This document shows, in pieces, positions 24,577 through 35,309 of a DNA stretch of 64,000 nt. The notes below the pieces were generated by a model that was not told where the DNA came from, searched no databases, and saw nothing but the letters and a program-made list of their open reading frames with translations. The position numbers and the translations under genes are program-made. The stretch is taken from the NCBI GenBank assembly GCA_030848705.1, contig CM061237.1, positions 78,239,910-78,303,909 on the forward strand, read 5' to 3'. The stretch is from Heracleum sosnowskyi. Its lineage: Eukaryota > Streptophyta > Magnoliopsida > Apiales > Apiaceae. Within the stretch, counting starts at the first letter, position 1. Each line of letters begins with the position of its first letter.

Positions 24577-25770
24577 TGATAGAATATATATTTGTATATA
24601 TTTTAGATGATTTTTATTCCCATATTAGTTATATTTTGTATTTAATTGGATATTTATTAATTAGATTTTAATATTTTATTGTAGGAAGCAAGAAATTCTA
24701 AATTGGAAAGGATTGGAGCTAAATTAGAAGAAAATTCGAATTAATTGGGCTACACGCGCAAGACACATGGTTTGGGCCGTATCTTGAGTTCTAGATATCG
24801 GATTTCGGTGATTTAACAGCCCATGCGAAGATAACGAGATTTTATTTTATTCTAGAATGGGCCAGATGTCATATGCCAGTTGGAGCAGTTCAGAAACAGC
24901 ATAGAAAAGTCAACTACGAATTTTGACCATAAAAACCTTTTCAATTTTGGAAAGCCAAAGTATTATTTGGAACAATAAAAATAATAATTTTTATTATCGG
25001 GTTATTATCATTAGAAATAATAGATACACGTATATCTATAGTCACCGAGGAGAAGCCAAGAGGAGGAGAAGGAGGACTTAATGCTTGGAGATTTCAACAT
25101 AGGGATAACTCTTCTTCTTCTGTACTTTGTATCGTATTTTAACCTCCTTATGTATTTTATGACTTTTATTATGATTATGGCTGGCTAGATATTATTGTTG
25201 GATGGTTGTTTTGAAGCCCTAGACTTTATGAAAATTATACAGTTTTGATTTTCTGAGATGTGTTATTGATTGTGCTTATATATACGTCAATGCTTATGGA
25301 GATTCTTGAATTAACTATGGTATGTGGTCATCCAAAGATGTTATGTGATTGATATCTCTATAAAGTCAGTTAATCTTACTATGTGGTCATGTTATTAATT
25401 GTATTAGTGTGTAATTCGTTTTAACTTTTCTATGTGGTTCATGGGGTTAAACGGATAGCAGAATTTGTTTCTATGTGGTCATGGCAAGTTCTCTGTAAGT
25501 ATCTTTCAAACATATCATAAGAGTTTCAGAATTGTGTCATGGGTTTAGGGTGGATCTAAATGATTTCCAACACGTTACATTAATTGCTTAAGATCAAATT
25601 TTCCCTTATTTATTAGTCAATTTAGTTATTAGATAAAAACAACAAACCAAATCCATCTTTGATATTATTAGCGGAATAGAAGAAAAGTGATCCCTTGATC
25701 CTTGGCGTAGAACGATACCCTACTTACTCTACATTATATTCGACACAAAAGGGTTTAAGTTGAGTCACAT
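24577..25770 (+). repeat. 3' LTR of Gypsy element F (about 1.2 kb)
   Basis: Starts TGATAGAATATATATTTG directly after a polypurine tract. The right end lies between 25767 and 25772 (a CA followed by the RuvB-like coding remnant), so the length is about 1,191-1,196 bp. The block CCTTGATCCTTGGCGTAGAA is typical of the end of these LTRs. Repeated phrases of the type TATGTGGTCATG occur at 25320-25490. Confidence 0.65.
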
Positions 25771-27187
25771 CACTGATCGGGCTCTTCTATTTGCTGGTCC
25801 TCCTGGTATTGGTACGACGACCCTTGCACTCAGGGTATCTCAGGAGCTTGATAGTGAGGTAGACTACATCTATATTTTCGTTAATTGGTAGTTCCATATT
25901 GTTATTTTTCTTATTTTATTCAATTTCTACAGCTTCTTCCTTTGTTGCTTATTCAACACCTAAATTTAGCTCGTCCTTTAGAACTTGACTCTTGATTATG
26001 TATTCACTGGTCTCCAATTGTTTGCATCAAAAAATTTTGCATATATATTAAAAAGCTTGCAGTTTGTTGCTGATTTTCTCTCTAGTGCTTGTGTAAACTT
26101 GTGTGAAGCGTTATTGAATTGAAGTCTGGGTCAATGCAAAGCTGAATTAGTGGAGGGATCTAATATATATTCAAATGCTTAGCATAAGATGCAAGAGGAA
26201 ATATAATCCTAAGAAAAATTAATAATGTAAAACTCTTTTATGAATTAAGATGTCTCACAAGTGAAGGGTTGCAAACAAACTGAGACGGTGTGAGTAGAAA
26301 TTTTCTGAAGTTGGCTTGTGGCTAATAGTTGTTTCCTACTTGTGACTCCTAGGTTCTATTTTGTCCAATGGTTGGATCAAAAGTGTGATCATCAGAGGTA
26401 AAGAAAACTGAGGTTTTAATGGAACATTTCAGACGTACCATATCATGCAGTATTTCCTTGTTCTTTGCGATTAATAAACCTTAACATGTTTCTTCTGGAT
26501 TTTAATGTATAGTTTCTCTGCTATTATGTTAGGTGACAGAACTCTCCTTAGAGGAGATCAACAGCGTCACTGGTGGATATGGCAAAAGCATTGGGCATGT
26601 CATTATTGGGTTATAAACTGTCAAGGGAACCATGCAACTGAAGCTGGACCCAACTATATATGATGCTATAATCAAAGAGAAGGAAAGGTCATTGTTTATT
26701 TGTGGCATGTTCATGAAGATGTACTGTACTTGATTCTGTTAATGCCAATTGATTGGAGGATATGGTATATTCATCTATACAATTTTTTTCAATAAGTTAT
26801 CTTGTAACGTTCTCATACTTGGAAATGTTCTTCATCAAACTCTGATATTGTAATGTAAAATTGCAGGTAGCTGTTGGTGTTATATACATTGAAGCAAACA
26901 GTGGGGTAGTTAAAAGGGTAAGAAGGAGTGATGCATTTGCTACAGAGTTTGACCTTGAGGCAGAAGAATATGTTCCACTGCCTAAAGGAGAGGTTCATAA
27001 AAAAGAAGGAGATAGTTCAGGTATGCTTGTATATATCCTGGGAGATCATATTCGTATTATGTTCATTTCATTTATCTTCTTTGTACTCTCTTCCATTACT
27101 TTGATATTTTGAACGACTATTATTCTAATAAATTTTCTTATTTGAGTTGTAGTTGAGCCTTTTCTAGAGGAGGTGAAAGGAATCGTT

Positions 27188-27189
<2 letters not shown>

Positions 27190-27252
<63 letters not shown>
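27190..27252. repeat. (AT)n microsatellite
   Basis: About 63 bp of uninterrupted AT repeat in an intron of the RuvB-like pseudogene. It ends at the left end of a solo LTR and short AT repeats continue on the other side (27804-27813), so the LTR appears to have entered the repeat. Confidence 0.9.
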
Positions 27253-27259
<7 letters not shown>

Positions 27260-27803
27260 TCGGGATTCAATGATCGTCAGGATCTAGACTCAAACTGATC
27301 AGGATTGCTGACGTCATCAGTATTGCATGGTCATTAGTATTTGATCAAGCGTCAGTATCAGATTTATATCAGGACTGGGATCGGGATTGATCATCAGGAC
27401 TGGAAGCTGATCAGGATTCCTACTTCGAGTTATATTTGGAGTCTAGTTAAACATGGAAGTTTATTTTGTCGGTTCCTGGTTTGTAGTAATGTAGCTATCA
27501 ATTTAGGATAGGTTTCAATATTTGTAATTGATTAGGACTTATCATTGATAGAGAAGTTGTGTAGTATATAAACACAGTTTAGGTTTTGGTTTTGATATCG
27601 ACAAACCGAACATACACGAGTATTCTGTAACCTAGCAGCTCTCAAGAACACCGAATTTCTTGAGAGAGTTTGTAACAATTTTATATCAGATTTAATAAAG
27701 CTGTTATCATTCTTTCATATTTGTGATATATATTTTACTTAGTCGAGAATCTTATACAATTGGATTCAACCCCCCTTCTACAATTGTTTATTACTGGGCA
27801 ACA
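27253..27803 (+). repeat. Solo LTR of a SIRE-like element (551 bp)
   Basis: Begins TATTAGATCGGG, one G-to-A change from a canonical TGTTAG start, and ends ACTGGGCAACA. It contains a TATA-like GTATATAAACAC (near 27562) and the SIRE box TTCAACCCCCCTTCTAC. Flanks are ATATA on both sides (27248-27252 and 27804-27808), consistent with a 5-bp duplication, although the AT repeat makes this weak proof. No internal element sequence is attached. TCAGGATT/TCAGGACTGG phrases recur at 27275-27420. Confidence 0.7.
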
Positions 27804-28340
27804 ATATATATATAGGGAGCTACTCCAATGAGACCCTCCTTATAATGAGAACTAAGACCCTAATATTAAATTTGTAATTAATGTCTTGTACATGTTTATA
27901 TCATCACACACACGCACTGCTTACACCGCCATCGACATTACAACAGCCATCAACAGTCCATCACTGTGTGACTATCACACCACCATTGTTAGTTGTTACA
28001 CAATTTCCAACACTAAAACCACAAAATTCAAATCAAAATCACCAAATATAAACTATAATCACTAAATCAAAAACCATCATCACCACCACAATGGAAACAC
28101 CACCACCAAAAACCATCAAAAACCAACTGTCTAGATTCATTTCATTTTTAAGTACAAAAGTTTTGTAATGGTATTGTTGGAAATAAAAACAAATACACTA
28201 TTATTTCAATTAATTTAAATAAGAAAATTTAATCAGTTACTGATCTTGTTTTATTATTATTTTTATCTCACGTATCTTTTGGCTGATTCTTCAATTATAA
28301 AATTTATTTTCTTTAAAATTTTATATATTTACTTATAGAA

Positions 28341-28553
28341 AATAAGGAACCTGAAATTAATCTCAGGTAATTTTTATCAGATGATGTATCAAGTGAATGT
28401 GTTTTGAGATACAATATTTTTTTATATACATAATCTTTCAAAATTTTACACAATCTTTTTTGATATGCACAATTTTTCAAAATATTTTAACACACCTTTA
28501 TACAATTATACACTATATGAGGAAAGTTACCTGAGATTCTTCGGTTCCTTATT
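28341..28553. repeat. MITE-like inverted-repeat element (213 bp)
   Basis: The ends AATAAGGAACCTGAAATTAATCTCAGGTAA-type (28341-28370) and TTACCTGAGATTCTTCGGTTCCTTATT-type (28527-28553) are imperfect inverted repeats of about 27-30 bp; the shared cores are AATAAGGAACC and ATCTCAGGTAA. The interior is AT-rich and noncoding. The size and form fit a small non-autonomous DNA transposon. The superfamily was not recognised and no target duplication is obvious. Confidence 0.5.
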
Positions 28554-28905
28554 CTCTTAATTATAATATTATATATAAATATTATTTAGCCAAAAAAATT
28601 ATATATAATTATTTCGTACTGTGATAAGTTAATTTACGTGAAAATCTTAAGTCTAATACATAATTTATTTATTTTCCTGCCACTCTGTAAGTCTTTTCAA
28701 GTTCCATACACGGCTTCAAAATTGAATGTTATTATACTTCAGTTTGCATTGTGTTTGAACAAAAAAATTATTGAAATATTTGGGAATGCTACTTAAATTT
28801 TACACATTAAAATACTAAATTGTAAAAATATCAAGTGTTACTAATTCTTTGTAAAATGGTGATAATATATACATGATTAATTTTATTTATATTTTAAATA
28901 TAAAT

Positions 28906-29075
28906 GGAGCAATGGATATCCGAAATCCGATCCATTTATCCATTATACTAAATGGATTGGATATGGATCGACCTCTAAAATATCTGAGGTGTGATCCGAT
29001 CCGAATCCGATAAAATTAAATGGATACGGATATGGATTTAGGCCGATCCGGCCCGAATCTGATCCATTGAGAGGC
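28906..29075. repeat. Degenerate ATCCGATCC-rich repeat block
   Basis: Phrases such as ATCCGATCC, ATCCGAATCCGAT, GGATACGGATATGGAT and GGCCGATCCGGCCCGAAT recur in about 170 bp. Blocks of this composition are common at the ends of plant hAT-like and MITE sequences, but no terminal repeats could be defined here. Confidence 0.35.
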
Positions 29076-30989
29076 CTAATTGGATGGGCAACCTAAAATG
29101 GACTTCCTTGCATTTTCCTTGCATTTTGGATCATTGACTGGGCCTATAATAAAATGGATTTGAAAATAAAAGTTGTACTGGATCATCAATTATATATATA
29201 TGAGCTTAATATAAATTTGAACTTTACATTGTTTTGTAACTAAAATAATAAATATATTTTTATTTTTAAAATTAGAAAATATCACAAAAAATAGTAATGA
29301 GAGACAAACCTTAAAGTATTGGATAAAATAATATTTGTTTTATTTATAAAAAATGAGAAAAAAGAGAAAATATTAATAAAATGTAAAATAATTGCATATA
29401 TTGATTAAAAAAATATTATTCAATCTCAAAAACAGCAAAATTAGAAATATAAGGTAAAATATTTGAAAAGATTGCTTAGAATTAATTTTATTATTTTGAA
29501 AAATAAAAATAAAAAACTAGCAATAATACACAACTTTTTTCGAATGAGTAACTATCTGTATGGTTTGACATATGTTTCACTATAGTTCGACCTAAAAATT
29601 ATAATTAAAAGTGATAAATGCAATAAAAACTATTTATCATAAAGTATAAAGGATATTTATGAATTTCTATGAATTTATTTTATTTTTTGATTACATATTT
29701 AGTTAATAAATGCCAAAAAACGAATAAAAAAAACAAGAAGTTCCCCAACAATGAAACATTGCGGAGAGTAACAGTCCAACCAACATTAAATATTGCGCAG
29801 TTGGGTAGGTGACAGCATTAAATGAGCCATCTTTCGCATTGAGACATTGCGGGAGTATTGCCTCCGCATTGTTTCTTTGCGGAGGGTACTGCCTCCCTTA
29901 AACCCGACAGTCACTATTTCTCCAACACTTCATCTTCTCCCCCTTTTTCAAACACAGCCCCTTATTTACACTCGGTTATAGAAAGATAGTTGGTTTTGCA
30001 AAGACTTCAATCTCTCCGGTTCATATTGTATCTGATAGTGAAACTAGGAGTTCTAATTTTATCTGAAAGATTGGGTTATGGGTATATTAATGCTATTTTA
30101 GAAAGAAAAATGTTCCTTGATAGAAGACAATCCTTTTTTTACAAAATTTAAGTTATTCATTCTTTCAACATACCATTCTATTTGAATCGAAAATGATTAT
30201 GTGAGATATGTAGCTGTAAAATCTGTGCCTACATCTTATGAATGTTCGTTTGTTGCTGAAAAAAAATGGTCTACTAGCACCTTTTGTGACACCAGTCGAG
30301 ACACTAAATTGCGCTCTCATTATTATGAGCTTTCTTTCCCCTCATTCTCCGTCTTAAACCAGTTTAATTGTCGAAGGAACTAAATATCAGTTCCGGATAT
30401 CTTTTTGTTCCTCAAATAGACAACCTTTTCTCTTGTATTTTCAGGATGTTACACTACATGATCTGGATGCTGCAAATGCACGGCCTCAAGGTGGGCAAGA
30501 TATATCTTATGGATCAAATGATAAAGCCTAGGAAAACTGAAATTACTGATAAATTACGGCAAGAAATAAATAAGGTATGTCTGCGACTATGCATGAATAT
30601 TTTGATATATGTAAACCAGTTTGGTTGTTTTCTTTAGTATTGCAATATTTTTACCATCTGGTTTGGCAATTGCAGGTTGTCAGCTGTTATATTGATGAGA
30701 GTTCTATTTAATGATGAGGTTATTACTTATTAGCTAGTACATTTACATACCTTCCAGATCATCCTCTATTTTGGGAAAGGGAACAGAAATAAATGGGCAA
30801 ATAATTTTACCAAGGTTGTTTGAATTGCACTGCAATGATAATGGATTTCCCGGTATAAGTTGTTCACTCTGGATTGAGAATTAGAATTCTCTTTTTTTTT
30901 TTAGAAAATATCATGATCAATTGCTCTAAAATCTTATTGTATAAAAAAAAAGATCACTTTCAAGGATTATATATTATATTCTAACACCT

Positions 30990-31017
30990 TTCGTCCCGTG
31001 CACGAAGAAAAAGCTAG
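30990..31017 (+). mobile_element. Possible Helitron 3' end
   Basis: TTCGTCCCGTGCACGAA can form a 5-bp stem (TTCGT/ACGAA). It is followed seven bases later by CTAG, then T at 31018, as expected for a Helitron 3' terminus inserted between A and T. The 5' TC end was not located, so the element's extent is unknown. Confidence 0.35.
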
Positions 31018-31438
31018 TCTTGCTCATGAAGTAAAATCATAGAAGTTCCTATAAACTTACGAAATTGGCTACAGCTCGTACTAAAAATAGTAGTACTAAA
31101 GTTACAGAGTTAGATATGAAAAATTGTTTTCAAATAACATAATGATTTATTTAATCATCAATTATTTTTGAAATATATTGTCTATCAATTTGACATCCCA
31201 AGCAATTAAATTTGTTTAGTAAAATCTCATTTTAATTTTAATAACCTTTTCTTTTTTCTTTCAAAAGAAGCAAAACTGCTTTAATTGTGCACCGTTCAAT
31301 GGTTATTAGCTGAAGGCTATCTAAACCAATTTATTTCCGTGAAAATTTATTTGGAGTTATTATCCACGTACCATCATGTATCTCCTTTTTTGCGATTTTA
31401 GCAACTTCATCAAATGTTAAAGCTTTTTGCAAGAATTT

Positions 31439-31500
31439 TACCTCAGTTTGAACTTCTGTAAGAATTGTACCTCAGTTTGAACTTCTGTAAGAATTTTACA
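31439..31500. repeat. Short tandem duplication
   Basis: The phrase CCTCAGTTTGAACTTCTGTA occurs twice with a ~30-bp period (31441 and 31471), each followed by AGAATT(G/T)TAC. It is probably a local replication-slippage product. Confidence 0.7.
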
Positions 31501-32746
31501 ATTATTTCTGTAGCAAAAAAGGGGGCTGCCTATGTTTAGTAACTACTAATAGATAACTAAGTACACTATTATCCAGAAAGTATTATCCAGAAGAAGTCTA
31601 CATACTGTGTTACTAAGAGAACCAGAGTGCCCGCAGCTTAAATAGAGTATAATCCATTTGCATAACACTGGGAAAGTCTTGTACACTGCAATTAAAAGTC
31701 TGAAACAAAAAAGAAGTAAATGATCAAGGGATGTATCGCATCTTATATATGTACATTCACTTATAGATTACGGTGTATTGTGATTGTGAAAGCTACATCA
31801 CTGCTGAATGCTGATACAGACCAATATTAGGAACATACTGTGCAAATATGTACAGAGCTTGCACAGATATAGCACAAGTATCGAGTCATTAATTCTAATG
31901 GAGAAATAAAATTTCGCGTTTGAGTTGAGATCATCTGTATCCCAAATTCAGTATAAATTGCTACAAATTATAAGTAACATGCTAGATTTTCTGCTTATAA
32001 ATATATGTTTTTCCTATAAGAATTATAAATTCAACGATTAGTGTAGTACCATAGATTCAGAGCTTTAAAATCTACAATCACAGAGCTGCATTCAAGGTGA
32101 CACATTTCTGTATAAATATTAAAAGTGATTGCAGGATTACACACAGAAAATACTTTAATGTTTAGTCATGGCCACACAATGCACAATTTACAAACTTCTT
32201 AACAAATTTTACTGAACATTAGACAGATTAGAATAGAAGCTTAAAAAAACGCAGTTTAAAAAAGGTTTTGAATAACAACAGCACCAGAGATGATTAATAA
32301 TCTTACGTCAAATTTTACTACCAAGGAATATATATTGTAAAAACCCTAAAAGCATGGAAAATTAATACTTCAAATGAAGAGCAAAGTATGTCTATTTATG
32401 AAAAAAATTACTACTTCCGTATTTTACAGAAAAAGACTTGTTCCATTCCCATTAACCAAGCCCATCAACCCCCAACCAAACACTCCCTAGATTTGATAAA
32501 TTTTTGCTGACTACATGTATGACAAGCTGTAATCTCGAATTTTAACTGTAAAGATGACAAATTCTTTATTGTGCTCTTACAATGTAACTAGCCTGCCTTT
32601 GCATCTCTAGTTTTTATGTGTAACTTTTTTACATGACAGGGGAACTGATATGACTATCCCTCATGGCATACCAGTTGATTTCTTAGACCGATCAATAATT
32701 ATACAAAAGCAAGATCACGAAGTTGAGATGATATGATTATATGATA

Positions 32747-32787
32747 CACACACACACCCACACCCACACCCACACCCACACCCACAT
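32747..32787. repeat. CA-rich microsatellite (CACACC)n
   Basis: A short (CA)n stretch passes into about five units of CACACC/CACCCA. It is simple sequence with no coding link. Confidence 0.9.
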
Positions 32788-33429
32788 AGTACTTTAACAA
32801 ACATACCTCTGAGTCGATTTAATTTTCATAGATTAAAATCCACCGAAAATTACAGTTTAGAGGATAGATTCCTAATGATTTGGAGTCCAAAGGACTGTTT
32901 CGCGATCAGGCCTGTAGGAAAACCACTTTTATGAGATATAATGTTAAATCATTAATTATATGTTGCTGAACTAATTAAAAAAACGAATGACTTGAACATC
33001 CTGTTACAAGAGGAATGAAAATAGATAGCTCAAGGAGAAAGGAATGGACCAGGAATAAGTCATTTAATACCATTGAGCCAACCAAACAGCCAATTACATT
33101 ACATTCTTACGAAGAGATAACAGCCTAATAGTAATCCTGCAAATTATTATGTCTTCTACACATATTATGAATTTATATGGGAATATTCAAAATCAGATTC
33201 CATGTCATAACAAGAGGATGCAATTGTTTTACCATGATACTAGACAGGGCATTCGTAGTACGACATGATAGATTAATAAACTAGTCTTTTTGACAAAGGA
33301 ACAAAAAAAGAACCCAACACTTGCAATTCAACTAATATCGTTAGATTTTTTTTTTTTTCCTAATTAATATCGTTAGATTTACTCCTTCATGAACATTGTT
33401 CCAGAGTTCAATTTCTTCACCTAGGAATC

Positions 33430-34712
33430 TTAGTCAGAGTCTGACCACTCATATGTTGGTGTTGTATTGGGCCCTCTTTGACACCTCCACTTGATTCCCA
33501 ATCTGATCCCACATTTGCCACAGAGCATAGGATGAGAATATGTAGAATCCTGTACAATGTTTTGGACATCAATTGACACTCTCTCTTGGACCAGCACATT
33601 ATTGTCATCGCTAAACAAACAAAACTGTAGGATGAGCTGAGACCCCAGTGGCACGCCTACAATACGTCTGGATAAATCAATATCTATCTCACCATCTCCA
33701 CGCTTGACTGACATTTTCTCCTCCTCATCCTTGAAAAAGAGAATGCTTGAATATGGCGTCTCAGTAATTGCGCTTGTCCTAGCAGTTATGACTCCATAAA
33801 GATCAAAATCAGACTCCACACCAGTTATCTTAACCTCCACATGAGCTTCCACAGCATTCTCAAAAAATGCATAAAGCATTGTAAGCACTTGATTTCCATC
33901 TTCTGACTCTACTACTCTTTTAAGGGGAACTGAAAAAACTTCAGGGTGTCCAAGGGGACGTGGAGTAGCGATTGTGCGATGGATATGACCAAAGAGATAA
34001 AAATCAATGCAAAAGCCATAGCTGACACCGATAGATGTTTCAATAGGACCATTCAGCATGATATTACCGCCATCTTCAATAAGTGGAAAACTACTCACAT
34101 CTAATTCCTTGTCGTGTTCAATGTAGTCACTAGAATTTAAGTATTTCAATCCTATCTCGCGGGTAGTGTATTTACCTAATGCTTTATCCTTGAATAACAG
34201 TTGAAAACCAGTATCTACATCAGACGTCAAGATAGCGCCACGCAAGTGGTCAACAGGGCCATTGTATTTTACCCTGTAGACTTCAGCTAAATCCTTAACA
34301 AAAACATAAAAACAGAATGTTAACTAAACACAGAGGGATGGGTCTAGTATGATGTACCATCAAACTAAAAATCTAAAAGAATTTGGGTTAACAAGAACGT
34401 CTCTAGATAATATTATCAATAATCAGCAAAAGCAATGATACATAAAGATATGATTAAATTACTAAATAGAAATATACAACTGAAAGTTGGTCTGTTTTAA
34501 GTTTGATTTTTTCTCAACTTAACGATGATTAATTATAGCTGGTGTGCCAAGTCTTATTGGTTCAAAAAAACATAATGAGAATACATACAGAATCATAATC
34601 ACATAGCACAATGCAAGAGAAACCCTAAAAATGTAATTGAAAGAGAGAAGGAGAATTAATACAGATAGAATCGAGAATTACTCACCATAGATTGACGACT
34701 GGATCTCTCCAT
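33430..34712 (-). CDS. Two-exon host-type gene, DUF6598-like protein (tentative)
   Basis: Exon 1 (34712-34686) encodes only nine residues, MERSSRQSM, and ends at a GTGAG donor. The acceptor TTAAG precedes exon 2 (34293-33430) after a T-rich tract, and both exons are in phase 0. The product is about 296 aa. Exon 2 opens DLAEVYRVKYNGPVDHLRG and continues with GPIETSIGVSYGFCIDFYLF, NAVEAHVEVKITGVESDF, DLYGVITARTSAI, GDGEIDIDLSRRIVGVPLGS and VQERVSI. That pattern of one domain per repeated strand set resembles the DUF6598 domain found alone or fused to ribosome-inactivating proteins such as barley JIP60; no such toxin domain is present here. The C-terminus has CGKCG and an acidic tail WSDSD. No signal peptide is seen. 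This is the only uninterrupted host-type gene in the window; expression is unknown. The family call rests on remembered motif similarity. Confidence 0.6.
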
Positions 34713-35309
34713 AGAGAAACAATTGTTGCCCGATACCTAATTTTAGACCCAATAGCTACCAAACAATTTCAACCCCGACTACTAGTAGTAACTTATGATT
34801 ATGCTGTTCAAGTTGAACCTGGATAAAATAATAATTACTTTTTTTTTTGCTAAATAAATCTTATATGTATCTAATATTCTTCCTCAGATTATTTTAAGAA
34901 ATTTATCTCATACATTTATATATGCATAAAATATTCACTTGTGTAAATATAAGTTTTTGATCTATATAATGTAATTATTGAATTTTATTCAATTATCTTA
35001 AGTAAGTTTCATGGGATAAGCTCAGGAACATCATTCTCTATTTTATAAATATAAATTTATATTTATATTTTTAATTTTTATCAAATTTTAAATAAATTTC
35101 ATTTAATAATTTTTTTGGAATATATACAAACTAGTTTATTAAGCCGCGCTTCGCAACGGCTTTGTAATAATTTTTCTAAAAATTATTTTACAAAATATGT
35201 TTTTAGATAAAATGATATTTGTAACATTAAATTAAGATTCTTTTTAAATTCTTCGTTTCATCTTGATTAATTACCAAAATTTTAAATAAATAAAGAAAAG
35301 GGCAATCGT
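34713..35309. other. Upstream region of the minus-strand gene; possible Helitron end
   Basis: AT-rich sequence without coding potential. It contains the presumed promoter of the gene at 33430-34712, but no clear TATA box or named element could be chosen. A possible minus-strand Helitron end lies at 35131-35160. The region ends at the LTR of element H. Confidence 0.5.
35131..35160 (-). mobile_element. Possible Helitron 3' end, minus strand
   Basis: On the minus strand GCCGTTGCGAAGCGCGGC can form a GCCG/CGGC stem, followed by TTAATAAA and CTAG. The base beyond is T on that strand (A at 35130). This fits a Helitron 3' terminus whose body would extend to the right. The 5' end was not found before element H starts. 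Confidence 0.3.

Larger units (their letters stand above)
27804..30444. other. AT-rich intronic/intergenic stretch of the RuvB-like pseudogene
   Basis: No coding sequence with recognisable similarity is present. It is unusually long for one intron of this gene and has probably grown by insertions: an inverted-repeat element (28341-28553), a segment of repeated ATCCGATCC/GGATATGGAT phrases (28906-29075), and a block with recurring ATTGCGGAG/CCTCCGCATTG phrases (29758-29895). The rest is low-complexity AT-rich sequence. Confidence 0.5.
25770..30722 (+). pseudogene. RUVBL1: RuvB-like 1 (TIP49a/Pontin-type AAA+ ATPase) pseudogene fragment with introns
   Basis: Six exon remnants keep their order and mostly their splice signals: 25770-25858, 26353-~26440, 26533-26682, 26867-27020, 30445-30574 and 30676-30722. 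They read ALLFAGPPGIGTTTLAL, FCPMVGSKV-stop-SSEVKKTEVLM, VTELSLEEINSVTGGYGKSI, VAVGVIYIEANSGVVKRV, VTLHDLDAANARPQGGQD and CYIDE...VLFNDEV. These match the N-terminal half of RuvB-like 1. Damage includes a Walker A Lys changed to Thr (GPPGIGTT), TGA in the second exon, TAA in the third, loss of the GT donor at 26683 (GA), an extra A near 27006 and deletions in the last two exons. Retained introns show it is not a retrocopy. The 5' exons and everything after the Walker B region are missing. Intact RuvB-like 1 acts in chromatin remodelling and R2TP complexes; this copy cannot. Confidence 0.85.
30723..33429. other. 2.7-kb region without genes
   Basis: No coding sequence is supported on either strand. 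It holds a possible Helitron 3' end (30990-31017), a duplicated ~30-bp phrase (31439-31500), a CACACC-type microsatellite (32747-32787) and long A/T runs. The last few hundred bases should include the 3' untranslated region of the minus-strand gene that ends at 33430. Confidence 0.5.

Noticed and set aside
27046..27270. Open frame on the minus strand with a long Tyr-Ile repeat
   Set aside because: It is a translation of the (AT)n microsatellite.
34243..34245. TTG as start of the minus-strand gene
   Set aside because: The frame is open further upstream with conserved-looking sequence, and a plausible ATG exon with matching splice signals exists at 34712.
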